From: Exiguobacterium sp. 9-2
Lineage (GTDB): Bacteria > Bacillota > Bacilli > Exiguobacteriales > Exiguobacteriaceae
Reading direction: 5' to 3'
Assembly (NCBI RefSeq): GCF_036287235.1
Contig: NZ_CP142850.1
Coordinates: 2,757,336-2,821,335, forward strand
DNA length: 64,000 bases
Positions within the stretch are counted from its first letter, which is position 1; the number at the start of each line of letters is the position of its first letter. This document shows, piece by piece, positions 25,407-33,222 of the stretch. The position numbers and the translations under genes are program-made. The notes below the pieces were generated by a model. It made no database searches and was not told the DNA's origin. It was given only the letters and a program-made list of their open reading frames with translations.

Positions 25407-25877
25407 TCACTGTTCCAGCTGTTGTCTCTTAAGTAAACGCAACGCTTCCGTCGCAAGACGATGGTCTGCTTCCTGCGATAGACCGGAAACGGTGATCGTA
25501 CCAACGACACCGACTCCTTCGATCCGGATCGGGAACGACCCACCGGCATCGACATAATCGGCTGGAGAAACAGCATACATCGTATGATACGAGCGATGTT
25601 TACTCTCATTATACCGACGCATGTACAGCGAGCTATAGCCATGCCGCAAGACGACATTCGATTTCCGGCGGATCCACTCTTCTTGATCCGGTGCCGTACC
25701 ATCGAGCGCCGCGTAATATAAACGCTGCCCATTCCGTTTGATTTCAACGGCAATCGACAAGTTTTTCTTCATCGCCCGTCCGATCAACTCATGCCCCATC
25801 CCGATCGCTTCCGTGTTCGTCAGTGACGTCAGGACGAGCTCTTCCTCTTCCGCGAGCAGTACTTTCAAATCTTCCAT
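25407..25877 (-). CDS. UPF0303 / HbpS-like heme-binding-family protein
   Basis: A 156-residue protein of the GlcG/HbpS (PF03928) superfamily, UPF0303 branch. Diagnostic stretches are IGMGHELIGRAMKKNLSIAVEI and VDAGGSFPIRIEGVGVVGTITVSGL. Relatives bind heme or small molecules, but function is not settled. The ATG at 25877 is chosen because AAAGGA lies 9 bases upstream; it overlaps the end of the oxidoreductase gene by 13 bases, making it the third gene of the deoR operon. Confidence 0.82.
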   Translation of the reverse strand: MEDLKVLLAEEEELVLTSLTNTEAIGMGHELIGRAMKKNLSIAVEIKRNGQRLYYAALDGTAPDQEEWIRRKSNVVLRHGYSSLYMRRYNESKHRSYHTMYAVSPADYVDAGGSFPIRIEGVGVVGTITVSGLSQEADHRLATEALRLLKRQQLEQ

Positions 25878-26914
25878 GCATCCCATTCCTTTCGTAAGAG
25901 GCGTCGTCCTTCATCACTGCTGATGCGCACTGCTTCAATCAAGCGCATTGTTTTTTCAGCGTCGCGTAAATCGACAGGTACCCGTCCACCGCGAAGTCCT
26001 TCTGCCAACTGTTCGTAAAACGTCGCATAACTGCCTGGAAGTGTCGCGAGGCGCTCGACTGGCTGATCGGCGATCTGGAGATAGCCATAGGAGTCCACTT
26101 CATCTTCGCCGAGCTGTCCATCGACAGCATGACCTTTCGCAAGCCGTCCTTCTTGTGGATCCATTCCATATTTAATGTAACTGCCGCGTGTCGCATGAAA
26201 CTCAAAACGCGGTGCTGGTCCTTGGATGAAGGATGCCGAGCGAAGAATGACACGCCGCGTACCGTAATGTAGCGTGACATGGAAACCGTCATCGACAACA
26301 GCACCGTCACGTTGCAGGTAAACATCGCCCGTCAGAGCATCCGGTTCTCCAAACAAGGCAAGTGCTTGATCGAGTAAGTGTGAGCCGAGATCAAACAGGA
26401 TGCCGGCACCATCACCCGCTTGTTCCCGCCAGCGCTCCCGAACAACCGGGCGATAGCGATCAAAGCGTGACTCAATGACTTGCCAGTCCCCAATTTCGTT
26501 CATCTCCATCAATTGTTGAAGTGTCAGGAAGTCCCCGTCAAAGCGACGGTTTTGATAGACGGCGATTTGAACCCCGTGTTGTTTTGCTAACGTTTGCAGC
26601 GCCAGTGCTTCTTCGATCGTCACGACGGCCGGCTTTTCGAGTAAGACGTGCTTTTTTGCTTCGATCGCTTGTTTTGCCATTTCGAAATGCAGTGCCGTTG
26701 GTGTCGTGATGACGACAAGTTCCGTATTCTCATCTTGCAAAGCTTCAGCGAGTGTCGCGACGACTGTCGCCTCACTGAAATGTTGTGCCACCTGCTCCGG
26801 TCGACTCGAGACGACTTGCGTCACTTCAAATGCCGGTAATGCCTGTAAGAACGGAACGTGAAACGTCACCGCTGAAAAACCAAATCCGACGAGCGTCGTT
26901 TGAATCGAGTTCAT
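25865..26914 (-). CDS. Gfo/Idh/MocA-family oxidoreductase
   Basis: A 349-residue NAD(P)-dependent dehydrogenase acting on sugars, inositols or related polyols. The N-terminal Rossmann domain begins VGFGFSAVTFHVPFLQALPAFEV (GxGxxA-like) and includes the EKP motif (LEKPAVVTIEEAL); the C-terminal domain has DLGSHLLDQALALFGEPD. The start is at 26914, with GAGGAGG 8 bases upstream; the ATG overlaps the stop of the regulator by four bases. Its pairing with a DeoR-type regulator suggests an inducible sugar-derivative pathway of unknown substrate. Confidence 0.9.
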   Translation of the reverse strand: MNSIQTTLVGFGFSAVTFHVPFLQALPAFEVTQVVSSRPEQVAQHFSEATVVATLAEALQDENTELVVITTPTALHFEMAKQAIEAKKHVLLEKPAVVTIEEALALQTLAKQHGVQIAVYQNRRFDGDFLTLQQLMEMNEIGDWQVIESRFDRYRPVVRERWREQAGDGAGILFDLGSHLLDQALALFGEPDALTGDVYLQRDGAVVDDGFHVTLHYGTRRVILRSASFIQGPAPRFEFHATRGSYIKYGMDPQEGRLAKGHAVDGQLGEDEVDSYGYLQIADQPVERLATLPGSYATFYEQLAEGLRGGRVPVDLRDAEKTMRLIEAVRISSDEGRRLLRKEWDAWKI

Positions 26915-27666
26915 GTTGTTTCCTCCTCTGTCACGTCGAGATCGACATGATAATGATCTAGTCGTTCTTGCCACGTTGCGTCTGGTACTTGATCGGTGAC
27001 GAGCATATCGATTTGTCCCCAATCACAGACCTTATGCAAAAAGCGTTTATTGAATTTCGTATGATCCGCGAGGACGATGACACGGGTCGCACTTCGAATC
27101 ATCGCTTTCTTTACGACCGCTTCTTCGAGTTGTTCCGCAAAAAGTCCTTCTTCCGTCAACCCACATGCTCCAAGAAAAACACAATCGACTTGATAATTCA
27201 GGATGTCGTCTGCCGTCTTGATCCCACTCAAGCTTCGCGCATGCCGGTCGAAACGCCCTCCCGTGACGTACAGCTCAATATCCATGCGAGCTCCGACATA
27301 GTCTGCAATGTCAAGGGAGTTCGTGATGACGTGTAGTGGATAAGGCGGAAGTGCCCGTGCCATCTCAGATACCGTCGTTGCAGCGTCGAGCAATAAGCGA
27401 TCATTCGCTTGGACGTGACGCGCCGCGCGCTGTCCGATCCGCCGTTTTTCCGGTTTCTCTGTCCGCTGTTCATATGCAAGTGTCCCACCAGCACGGACTA
27501 ATCCATTCTTAACACGAATGATCTCCCCTTCTTGTTCGAGGACGATGACGTCACGACGTGCGGTATCTCGTGAAATCTGATACTCCTGCATCAGTTGATC
27601 CAGCGAAATTTCAGGACTCGTCTTGATCCATTCCCGCATCTGTTGCAGCCGTTCGATTTGCCCCAT
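26911..27666 (-). CDS. DeoR/GlpR-family transcriptional regulator
   Basis: A 251-residue repressor with an N-terminal HTH (PEISLDQLMQEYQISRDTARRDVIVLE, residues about 17-45) and a C-terminal sugar-phosphate sensing domain (LLLDAATTVSEMARALP, VFLGACGLTEEGLFAEQLEEA, IVLADHTKFNKRFLHKV). Such proteins normally respond to a phosphorylated sugar and control adjacent metabolic genes. First gene of a three-gene operon with the oxidoreductase and UPF0303 genes, divergent from an SDR; a palindrome lies between. Confidence 0.92.
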   Translation of the reverse strand: MGQIERLQQMREWIKTSPEISLDQLMQEYQISRDTARRDVIVLEQEGEIIRVKNGLVRAGGTLAYEQRTEKPEKRRIGQRAARHVQANDRLLLDAATTVSEMARALPPYPLHVITNSLDIADYVGARMDIELYVTGGRFDRHARSLSGIKTADDILNYQVDCVFLGACGLTEEGLFAEQLEEAVVKKAMIRSATRVIVLADHTKFNKRFLHKVCDWGQIDMLVTDQVPDATWQERLDHYHVDLDVTEEETT

Positions 27667-27714
27667 CGATTCCTACCTCCTTTTTTCTTTATATTAAGTT
27701 TTTTCATTACTATA

Positions 27715-27729
27715 TGCAATTTTATTGCA
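27715..27729. promoter_or_regulatory. Palindrome between deoR-type gene and SDR, candidate operator
   Basis: TGCAAT-TTT-ATTGCA, a perfect six-base inverted repeat in the divergent intergenic region. Its position suits an operator for the DeoR-family protein, but this is inference. Confidence 0.4.
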
Positions 27730-27793
27730 AATAATTCGACGATAATTCGGGTAAATAATAGAAGACAACTACTTTCAGAACGGAGGAATTGAT

Positions 27794-28627
27794 ATGCAAA
27801 CGATATTGATCACGGGTGCTTCTTCCGGTATCGGTCTGGCGACGGCGCAGCGGTTTGCGGAAGCCGGCTGGTCTGTCTACGCTGGTGTTCGGAGTCCGGG
27901 TGAGATGACTGTGTCGTTACCGACGCTCACCTTCTTGTCGCTCGATGTCACAGATGAAACAAGCGTGAAGGCAGCCATCCGGCAAATCGAACAAGAGGTC
28001 GATCACCTGGACGTTGTATTCTGCAACGCCGGTCATGGTTTACTGCGCGCACTCGGTCAAGCGACAAGTTATGAAATCAAGCAACTCTTCGAAACGAATG
28101 TCTTCGGTGTCATCCGAACGATTGAAGCCTGCCTCCCCTTACTCAAACAAGCACCGGAAGGTAGTCACTTACTCGCGACTTCAAGCGTCAGTGGTCTCGT
28201 CGGTCAACCGATGAATGAATTGTATTGTGCCAGTAAGTTTGCAATCGAAGGGCTGTTCGAAAGTCTTGCGACCTACTATAAACCGTACTTCAATATCGAC
28301 GTCACCCTGATTGAACCGGCCGCCGTCGAGACGAACTTTACCGCAAATGTTCTCGATCAACTCGAACGGACGGGTGGCTTACACGAAGACGACTTCAAAC
28401 CGATCATCACGGCTTATTTGCAGACGTACCGAACGCGACATGCCGACCGCCAATCGGCAGAAGCTCTGGCTGAGGTGATCTTCGAGGTCGTCCACCGTGA
28501 CGAACGTCCGTTACGAATCCGGACGACGGAAGCCGATGAACATTTCGTCGCCCATAAGACGCATCATGATCCGTCAGGACTCCAAGGTGTCGCTAAAATA
28601 CGACGGCTGACATTGAATCTCGATTGA
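27794..28627 (+). CDS. Short-chain dehydrogenase/reductase
   Basis: A 277-residue classical SDR. The cofactor motif is TGASSGIGLA, the structural motif CNAGHG, and the catalytic Ser/Tyr/Lys triad appears in SSVSGLVGQP and YCASK (Tyr-x-x-x-Lys). The acidic residue after strand 2 (FLSLDVTD) is ambiguous for NAD against NADP. A CGGAGGAATTGAT site precedes the ATG. It may share control with the divergent DeoR operon. The substrate is unknown. Confidence 0.9.
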   Translation: MQTILITGASSGIGLATAQRFAEAGWSVYAGVRSPGEMTVSLPTLTFLSLDVTDETSVKAAIRQIEQEVDHLDVVFCNAGHGLLRALGQATSYEIKQLFETNVFGVIRTIEACLPLLKQAPEGSHLLATSSVSGLVGQPMNELYCASKFAIEGLFESLATYYKPYFNIDVTLIEPAAVETNFTANVLDQLERTGGLHEDDFKPIITAYLQTYRTRHADRQSAEALAEVIFEVVHRDERPLRIRTTEADEHFVAHKTHHDPSGLQGVAKIRRLTLNLD

Positions 28628-28719
28628 TTCCCCTTTTTTAAAATTTCAATCCGCCTAAGCAATCTGCGCCCACTATACTGAGACTATCTATCTAAAAATC
28701 ATCTCGAAGAGCGGAACGC

Positions 28720-28911
28720 ATGCCATCCTTGTTTCTTTTTACGATCGTCTATCTGATTCCGACCTTCATCATGTTCTATATGTCGATTGATATATTTTTA
28801 CGCACTCCATCACATCCGCAACACTAACTGCTCAGCTTATTCACGTTCGCTTACTTATGGGATGTTCTTCCTCCATTCAAGAAAAATGCCTCTTCACTTG
28901 AACTTACAGGT
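28720..28911 (+). pseudogene. Nonsense-interrupted membrane-protein remnant
   Basis: The ATG at 28720 opens MPSLFLFTIVYLIPTFIMFY, a hydrophobic helix, and after PSHPQH meets TAA (28825-28827). The same frame continues LLSLFTFAYLWDVLPPFKK, a second hydrophobic stretch, and stops again at TGA (28909-28911). Two helices in one frame separated by a single stop point to a former polytopic membrane protein, now cut short. This occupies most of the 28628-29008 gap; nothing else credible is seen there. Confidence 0.5.
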
Positions 28912-29008
28912 TGATCAGGTGATAGATGGTGTCAAACATGCCGGAAAGAATGATTATCTCATTCATGATACGATGGACTCGACGCACCGATCTTAAAGGA
29001 GAGATTCG

Positions 29009-29338
29009 ATGATATCTGTACTGACGATTTTTTCACGCCTATTCAAGGGATTGCGCCGCGCCTTTCACTTGTCTTACTTCCGCGGACTACTGATTCTTTG
29101 TTTGTTGACACTCGTCTCTGGGACGATCTTCTACAGTACGGAAGAAAACCTTTCGGTCATCGATGCGCTTTACTTTTGCATCACGACACTGAGTACGGTC
29201 GGGCATCCGACATTCATCCCGACGACGACGCTCGGTAAGGTCTTCACGATGGCGTATATCACGATCGGCTGCGGGTTGTTCTTGACGTTAATTGCTACCT
29301 TGTCATACGTTTTGATTAAACAACCGGAAGAGGATTAA
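29009..29338 (+). CDS. Small two-helix potassium-channel-like protein
   Basis: A 109-residue protein of the ion-channel (Ion_trans_2) family: TM1 at about 25-43, a pore helix and filter at about 52-68, and TM2 at about 76-102. The filter region reads TTLSTVGHPTFIP, so the usual T-x-G-Y/F-G-D is T63-V-G-H-P67. Four copies would form a pore. There is no RCK or ligand domain. AAAGGAGA precedes the start; the next gene follows 13 bases later. Confidence 0.78.
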   Translation: MISVLTIFSRLFKGLRRAFHLSYFRGLLILCLLTLVSGTIFYSTEENLSVIDALYFCITTLSTVGHPTFIPTTTLGKVFTMAYITIGCGLFLTLIATLSYVLIKQPEED

Positions 29339-29351
29339 GGAGGGATCAAGC

Positions 29352-30002
29352 ATGCGTCAATCTGCCATCCAAAACAATTTCGATTGGTGTCGCCTTGTTT
29401 GTGAACAAGTCGGATGCCAGGTGACAGAAACCGAATCGACCTGGCTCGCTAAAGGAAGCGTTCCAAGTTATTATCCGGAACTGATGGTTCGCCTTCCTCA
29501 TCAGCGAATTAATGCAACCGACGTGTACAGCATCAAGGACTGTACGGCGAGCTATGATTTCTCAAGCGCTGGTCTCAGTCACCTGTTCACAGCGGAATGG
29601 ATGACCCGTCCCGCCATACTCGATCGTCGCGCTCTTCCCGTCGATTGGTCTGTCGTCACGGATGCCACGCAGTTTACTCGCTTCCAAGCAATCCAAGCGA
29701 CACCGGAGTTACCGGAATCGTTATGGCAACATCCGGACGTCCGCTTTTTCTATTGCGAAGCACAACAGGCAAGTTGCATCGCCTACTCGAACCAAACGAC
29801 GACCGGATTGATGTACGTTAGTTCCGACTATCTTGATGAACGCTTATGGGATGATATCGCACGCTTGTGCTCCGCACACTTCCCCGGTCAACCACTCGTC
29901 GGATACGAATACGGTGATCACCTGATCACGGCGCTCGAAGCAGGCTTTGACGACATCGGTCCACTGGCGGTCTGGATTCGCACGACGCATGAGAATGCAT
30001 GA
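29352..30002 (+). CDS. Hypothetical protein, possibly GNAT-fold
   Basis: A 216-residue soluble protein I do not recognise. It starts after AAGGAGGGATC and shares a transcript with the channel gene. The C-terminal third (GQPLVGYEYGDHLITALEAGFDDIGPLAVWIR) has the rhythm of the last helix and strand of GNAT acetyltransferases (...AlaGF..iGpl.vW.r), and the middle (TGLMYVSSDYLDERLWDDIARLC) could be the acetyl-CoA region, but no clear pyrophosphate-binding loop is present. Treat as unknown. Confidence 0.7.
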   Translation: MRQSAIQNNFDWCRLVCEQVGCQVTETESTWLAKGSVPSYYPELMVRLPHQRINATDVYSIKDCTASYDFSSAGLSHLFTAEWMTRPAILDRRALPVDWSVVTDATQFTRFQAIQATPELPESLWQHPDVRFFYCEAQQASCIAYSNQTTTGLMYVSSDYLDERLWDDIARLCSAHFPGQPLVGYEYGDHLITALEAGFDDIGPLAVWIRTTHENA

Positions 30003-30060
30003 AAAAAACCGAACCAATTCCCTTTCTCTTGAAGAGAAGGCGAATCGGTTCGGTTTTTTT
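30002..30060. terminator. Bidirectional terminator between 29352 gene and mgtE
   Basis: AAAACCGAACC (30005-30015) pairs with GGTTCGGTTTT (30047-30057), with A7 and T7 flanks. It overlaps the mgtE stop codon. Confidence 0.9.
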
Positions 30061-31426
30061 ACATCAAGCGACTGATGAACGCGGTCGCGATCCCGAAGTA
30101 GACGAGGAGCGACAAGATATCGTTCAACGTCGTGATCAGCGGTCCGGACGCAATCGCCGGGTCGATCTTTAAGCGATGTAAGATGAGCGGAATGATCGTT
30201 CCAGCCAGTGTTCCAAAAATCAGCGTGATGACGAGTGAGCTGCCGACGACAAGACCTAAGACGGCACTTCCTTGCCAGACGTACGCAATGATAGCAATCA
30301 AGACACCACAAATGACACCAATGATCAAACCAACCCAAAGTTCTCGTAGGATTAATCGCGTCGCGACCCGCTTATCGACTTCACGCGTGATCAATCCACG
30401 GACGACGACCGCGAGCGATTGGGTACCGGTATTTCCGGTCATCCCAGCAATCATTGGCATGAAAAAGGCGAGCGCGACAACTTTTGAAAGCGTCTCTTCG
30501 AACTGACTGATGATCGATCCGGAGACGAGCCCGATGAACAGTAACAAGACGAGCCATGGCAAGCGCCGGGTTGCAGCAATCCACGGCTTCGTCTCGAAAT
30601 CAATTGATTTACCGGATGCTGAGAGTTTCTCGATGTCTTCATTCGCTTCTTCCCGTAAGACATCGAGTGCATCATCGACCGTGATCAATCCGACGAGAAC
30701 ATCGCCTTCGACGACCGGTAGCGAAACGAGATCGTAGCGTTCGAACAATTGCGCGACCTCTTCCTGATCGGTCTCTGCTGCGACCCGAATCACCTTCGTC
30801 TCCATGACATCGCTGATTCGTTCCGTATTTTCAGCTAAGATGACGTCCCGGTATGAGATGACACCGACGAGTTCACTGAGTTGATTGACGACGTACACGT
30901 AATTGATCGTCTCCGAGTATTCGATGTAGTCACGCATCTTCTCGACCGTCTCACCGACCGTGAAATCCTCTCCCACCCAGATGAACCGGTTCGTCATCAA
31001 ACGCCCTGCCGTCTCCGGTGGATACGTCAAGAGATTGCGGACGATCAGTGCCTCGTCTGTCCGCATGCTACCAAGCAAACGGTCAGTTTCTTCTGGTCCC
31101 AGTTCCTCCAGTAAATCCGCGACATCATCGTTTTCCATTAAATCGAGGACATGCCCGGCGCGCTCGACGTCTAAACGACGCAAGACGGCAAGACGTTGCT
31201 CTCCTTCGAGCTCCTCAAGCACATCTGCCAATCGTTCGTGATCGAGATAATCGAGGAGTCGTGTTTGATCGTTTTCTCCTAATTCTTCATACACTTGCGC
31301 GATGTCATACGGATAGACTTCTTCGATGACTTGCTGTGCTTGCTCTCGCTTTTCCTTCGCAAGCGCATCGAGCAATAGCCACTTCCATTGTTGTTCTGCT
31401 GTCTGACGCAATCTCCTCACCCCCAT
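30059..31426 (-). CDS. mgtE: Magnesium transporter MgtE
   Basis: Membrane Mg2+ channel of 455 residues. The order is an N-terminal superhelical domain (LGENDQTRLLDYLDHERLADVLEEL, TGR-type PPETAGRLMT), two CBS domains (about 140-260), a plug helix (VDDALDVLREEANEDIEKLS) and five transmembrane helices with the signature PMIAGMTGNTGTQSLAVVVRG. The cytosolic part closes the pore when Mg2+ is high. The ATG at 31426 is preferred because AAAAGG lies 9 bases upstream; starts further upstream are possible. I see no M-box riboswitch. Confidence 0.9.
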   Translation of the reverse strand: MGVRRLRQTAEQQWKWLLLDALAKEKREQAQQVIEEVYPYDIAQVYEELGENDQTRLLDYLDHERLADVLEELEGEQRLAVLRRLDVERAGHVLDLMENDDVADLLEELGPEETDRLLGSMRTDEALIVRNLLTYPPETAGRLMTNRFIWVGEDFTVGETVEKMRDYIEYSETINYVYVVNQLSELVGVISYRDVILAENTERISDVMETKVIRVAAETDQEEVAQLFERYDLVSLPVVEGDVLVGLITVDDALDVLREEANEDIEKLSASGKSIDFETKPWIAATRRLPWLVLLLFIGLVSGSIISQFEETLSKVVALAFFMPMIAGMTGNTGTQSLAVVVRGLITREVDKRVATRLILRELWVGLIIGVICGVLIAIIAYVWQGSAVLGLVVGSSLVITLIFGTLAGTIIPLILHRLKIDPAIASGPLITTLNDILSLLVYFGIATAFISRLM

Positions 31427-31483
31427 ACGATTCTGCCTTTTCATCTTAGCACGAGTTGATTCGCGATCGATATCGAAAAACAG

Positions 31484-31527
31484 TTGACAACTGTTTCTCA
31501 CGGCTTTAAAGTTTGCCTTAAGGAAAC
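31484..31527 (+). promoter_or_regulatory. mnt operon promoter P1 with MntR box
   Basis: TTGACA (31484-31489), a 17-base spacer and TAAAGT (31507-31512), directly followed by TTTGCCTTAAGGAAAC (31512-31527), the known MntR operator sequence of Bacillus mnt genes. Mn2+-bound MntR would occlude the -10. Confidence 0.85.
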
Positions 31528-31586
31528 ATTATTAGTAGACCGAATCTTTCTCTAGTAATGAATCATCAAAAATTTTTAATCTACTT

Positions 31587-31602
31587 TTTGCCCTAAGGAA
31601 AC
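31587..31602 (+). promoter_or_regulatory. Second MntR box
   Basis: TTTGCCCTAAGGAAAC, one base different from the first box and 75 bases downstream. TTGCCC within it could also be a -35 for a second promoter with TATACC at 31613-31618. Confidence 0.8.
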
Positions 31603-31642
31603 TTTCCTTCTCTATACCATAAAACTAAAGGAGTGAGCATTC

Positions 31643-32380
31643 ATGTACGCCCTTGATGTTAACCGACTCACGGTCTCCTATTTTGATACACATGCACTCG
31701 CCGATGTATCCGTCCGTCTTCCGGTCGCTTCGCTGATTGGTATCATCGGACCGAATGGTGCCGGTAAATCCACTTTCTTAAAAGCCATCCTCGGTCTGAT
31801 TCCCGCTCGGATCGAGCAGTTACGCGTACTCGATCAACCACTCGAAGCTGTCCGGTCACGTGTCGCATACGTCCCGCAACGAAGTGCAATTGATTGGGAC
31901 TTCCCGGTTCGTGTGCAGGATGTCGTGTTGATGGGCTGTTATCCGAAGCTCGGCTTATTCAAACGACCATCGAAAGCACAAAAAGCGTTCGCCATGGAAT
32001 GTCTCGAACGCGTCGGTATGTCCGATCATGCCGAACGGCAAATCGGTGAACTGTCAGGCGGACAACAACAACGGGTCTTTCTGGCGCGTGCCCTTGCCCA
32101 AGAAGCAGAACTACTGTTGCTGGACGAACCGTTCGTCGGTATCGATGTCGCCAGTGAGCAGATGATCATCGAACTCTTACGGACACTCCGAGCCGAAGGG
32201 CGGACGATTGTCGTCGTCCACCATGATCTGCATAAAGCAGAGGACTACTTCGACACGTTGATGCTATTGAACAAACGACTAATCGCTGTCGGTCCTCCAT
32301 CTGATATCTTGACGCCGGAGTGGCTCGAACCAGCGTATGGCTTACCCCTATTCGAACGACGCAAGGAGGGACAAGGATGA
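31643..32380 (+). CDS. mntB: Manganese ABC transporter ATP-binding protein
   Basis: A 245-residue ATPase of the metal-type (ABC-3) importer. Walker A GPNGAGKST, signature LSGGQQQRVFLARAL, Walker B LLLLDEPFVGID, switch His in VVVHHDLHK. Mn2+ as substrate is inferred from the two MntR boxes upstream. AAAGGAGTG precedes the ATG. First gene of the mntB-mntC-mntA operon. Confidence 0.94.
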   Translation: MYALDVNRLTVSYFDTHALADVSVRLPVASLIGIIGPNGAGKSTFLKAILGLIPARIEQLRVLDQPLEAVRSRVAYVPQRSAIDWDFPVRVQDVVLMGCYPKLGLFKRPSKAQKAFAMECLERVGMSDHAERQIGELSGGQQQRVFLARALAQEAELLLLDEPFVGIDVASEQMIIELLRTLRAEGRTIVVVHHDLHKAEDYFDTLMLLNKRLIAVGPPSDILTPEWLEPAYGLPLFERRKEGQG

Positions 32381-33222
32381 CGTTCATCGAGGCATTACTT
32401 CAATATGAGTTCTTACAAAAAGCGATGATCACCGCCGTCATGGTCGGCATCATCTGCGGCGTGATCGGCTGTTTCATCATCTTACGCGGGATGTCGTTAA
32501 TGGGTGATGCGATCTCGCACGCCGTTTTACCTGGTGTTGCGATTTCTTATCTACTCGGGATCAACTTCTTGATCGGTGCCATCGTCACAGGTCTCGTGAC
32601 GGCACTTGGAATCGGCTTCGTCAGCCAAAACAGTCGCATCAAGAACGACACAGCGATCGGCATCCTCTTCACGTCCGCCTTCGCCCTCGGGATCATCTTG
32701 ATTTCGTTCTTGCGCAGCAGTAGCGATCTCTATCACATTTTGTTCGGCAACGTCCTCGCGGTCCGTCCGAGCGATATGTGGATGACCGTCATCATCGGAT
32801 TGATCGTCCTCGGGGGAATCTTCTTGTTCTACAAAGAGTTGCTGATCAGTTCCTTTGACCCGACAATGGCGCAAGCCTATGGACTATCGACACGCTGGAT
32901 TCACTATGGATTGATGACATTGCTGACACTCGTCACCGTCGCTTCCCTTCAGACGGTCGGCATCATCCTCGTCGTTGCGATGCTGATCACACCAGCTGCG
33001 ACAGCGTATTTACTGACGAACCGTCTCTCGCGGATGCTGTTCCTAGCAGCAGGCTTCGGTACGCTGTCCGCCATCGTCGGACTGTATTTCAGCTTCACCT
33101 ACAATTTATCCTCTGGTGCATCGATCGTCCTCGTCGCGACGACGCTGTTCGCACTCGTCTTCATCTTTTCACCACGTCACGGTCTGATGCGTCACCGGAA
33201 ACGAAAGGAGTCTACTGTATGA
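32377..33222 (+). CDS. mntC: Manganese ABC transporter permease
   Basis: A 281-residue ABC-3 family membrane permease with about eight helices (GIICGVIGCFIILRGMSLMGDAISHAVLPG is the family signature near the N-terminus). The ATG at 32377 overlaps the mntB stop by four bases and follows AAGGAGG; an upstream frame start in the mntB gene is not used. Only one permease gene is present, so the channel is probably a homodimer, unlike the MntC/MntD pair of B. subtilis. Confidence 0.92.
   Translation: MTFIEALLQYEFLQKAMITAVMVGIICGVIGCFIILRGMSLMGDAISHAVLPGVAISYLLGINFLIGAIVTGLVTALGIGFVSQNSRIKNDTAIGILFTSAFALGIILISFLRSSSDLYHILFGNVLAVRPSDMWMTVIIGLIVLGGIFLFYKELLISSFDPTMAQAYGLSTRWIHYGLMTLLTLVTVASLQTVGIILVVAMLITPAATAYLLTNRLSRMLFLAAGFGTLSAIVGLYFSFTYNLSSGASIVLVATTLFALVFIFSPRHGLMRHRKRKESTV

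Noticed and set aside
24793-25557. Long plus-strand open frame overlapping a DMT gene, the dispersed repeat and the UPF0303 gene
   Set aside because: Out-of-frame shadow: it crosses a terminator and two better-supported genes, with arginine- and serine-rich nonsense composition.
31427-31501. N-terminal extension of MgtE by up to 25 residues
   Set aside because: The extension crosses the mnt promoter -35 and has no ribosome binding site; AAAAGG is correctly placed only for the ATG at 31426.
31430-31640. M-box (magnesium) riboswitch upstream of mgtE
   Set aside because: I looked for the conserved M-box blocks; the space is short and filled by MntR boxes and promoter elements, and no such blocks are seen.
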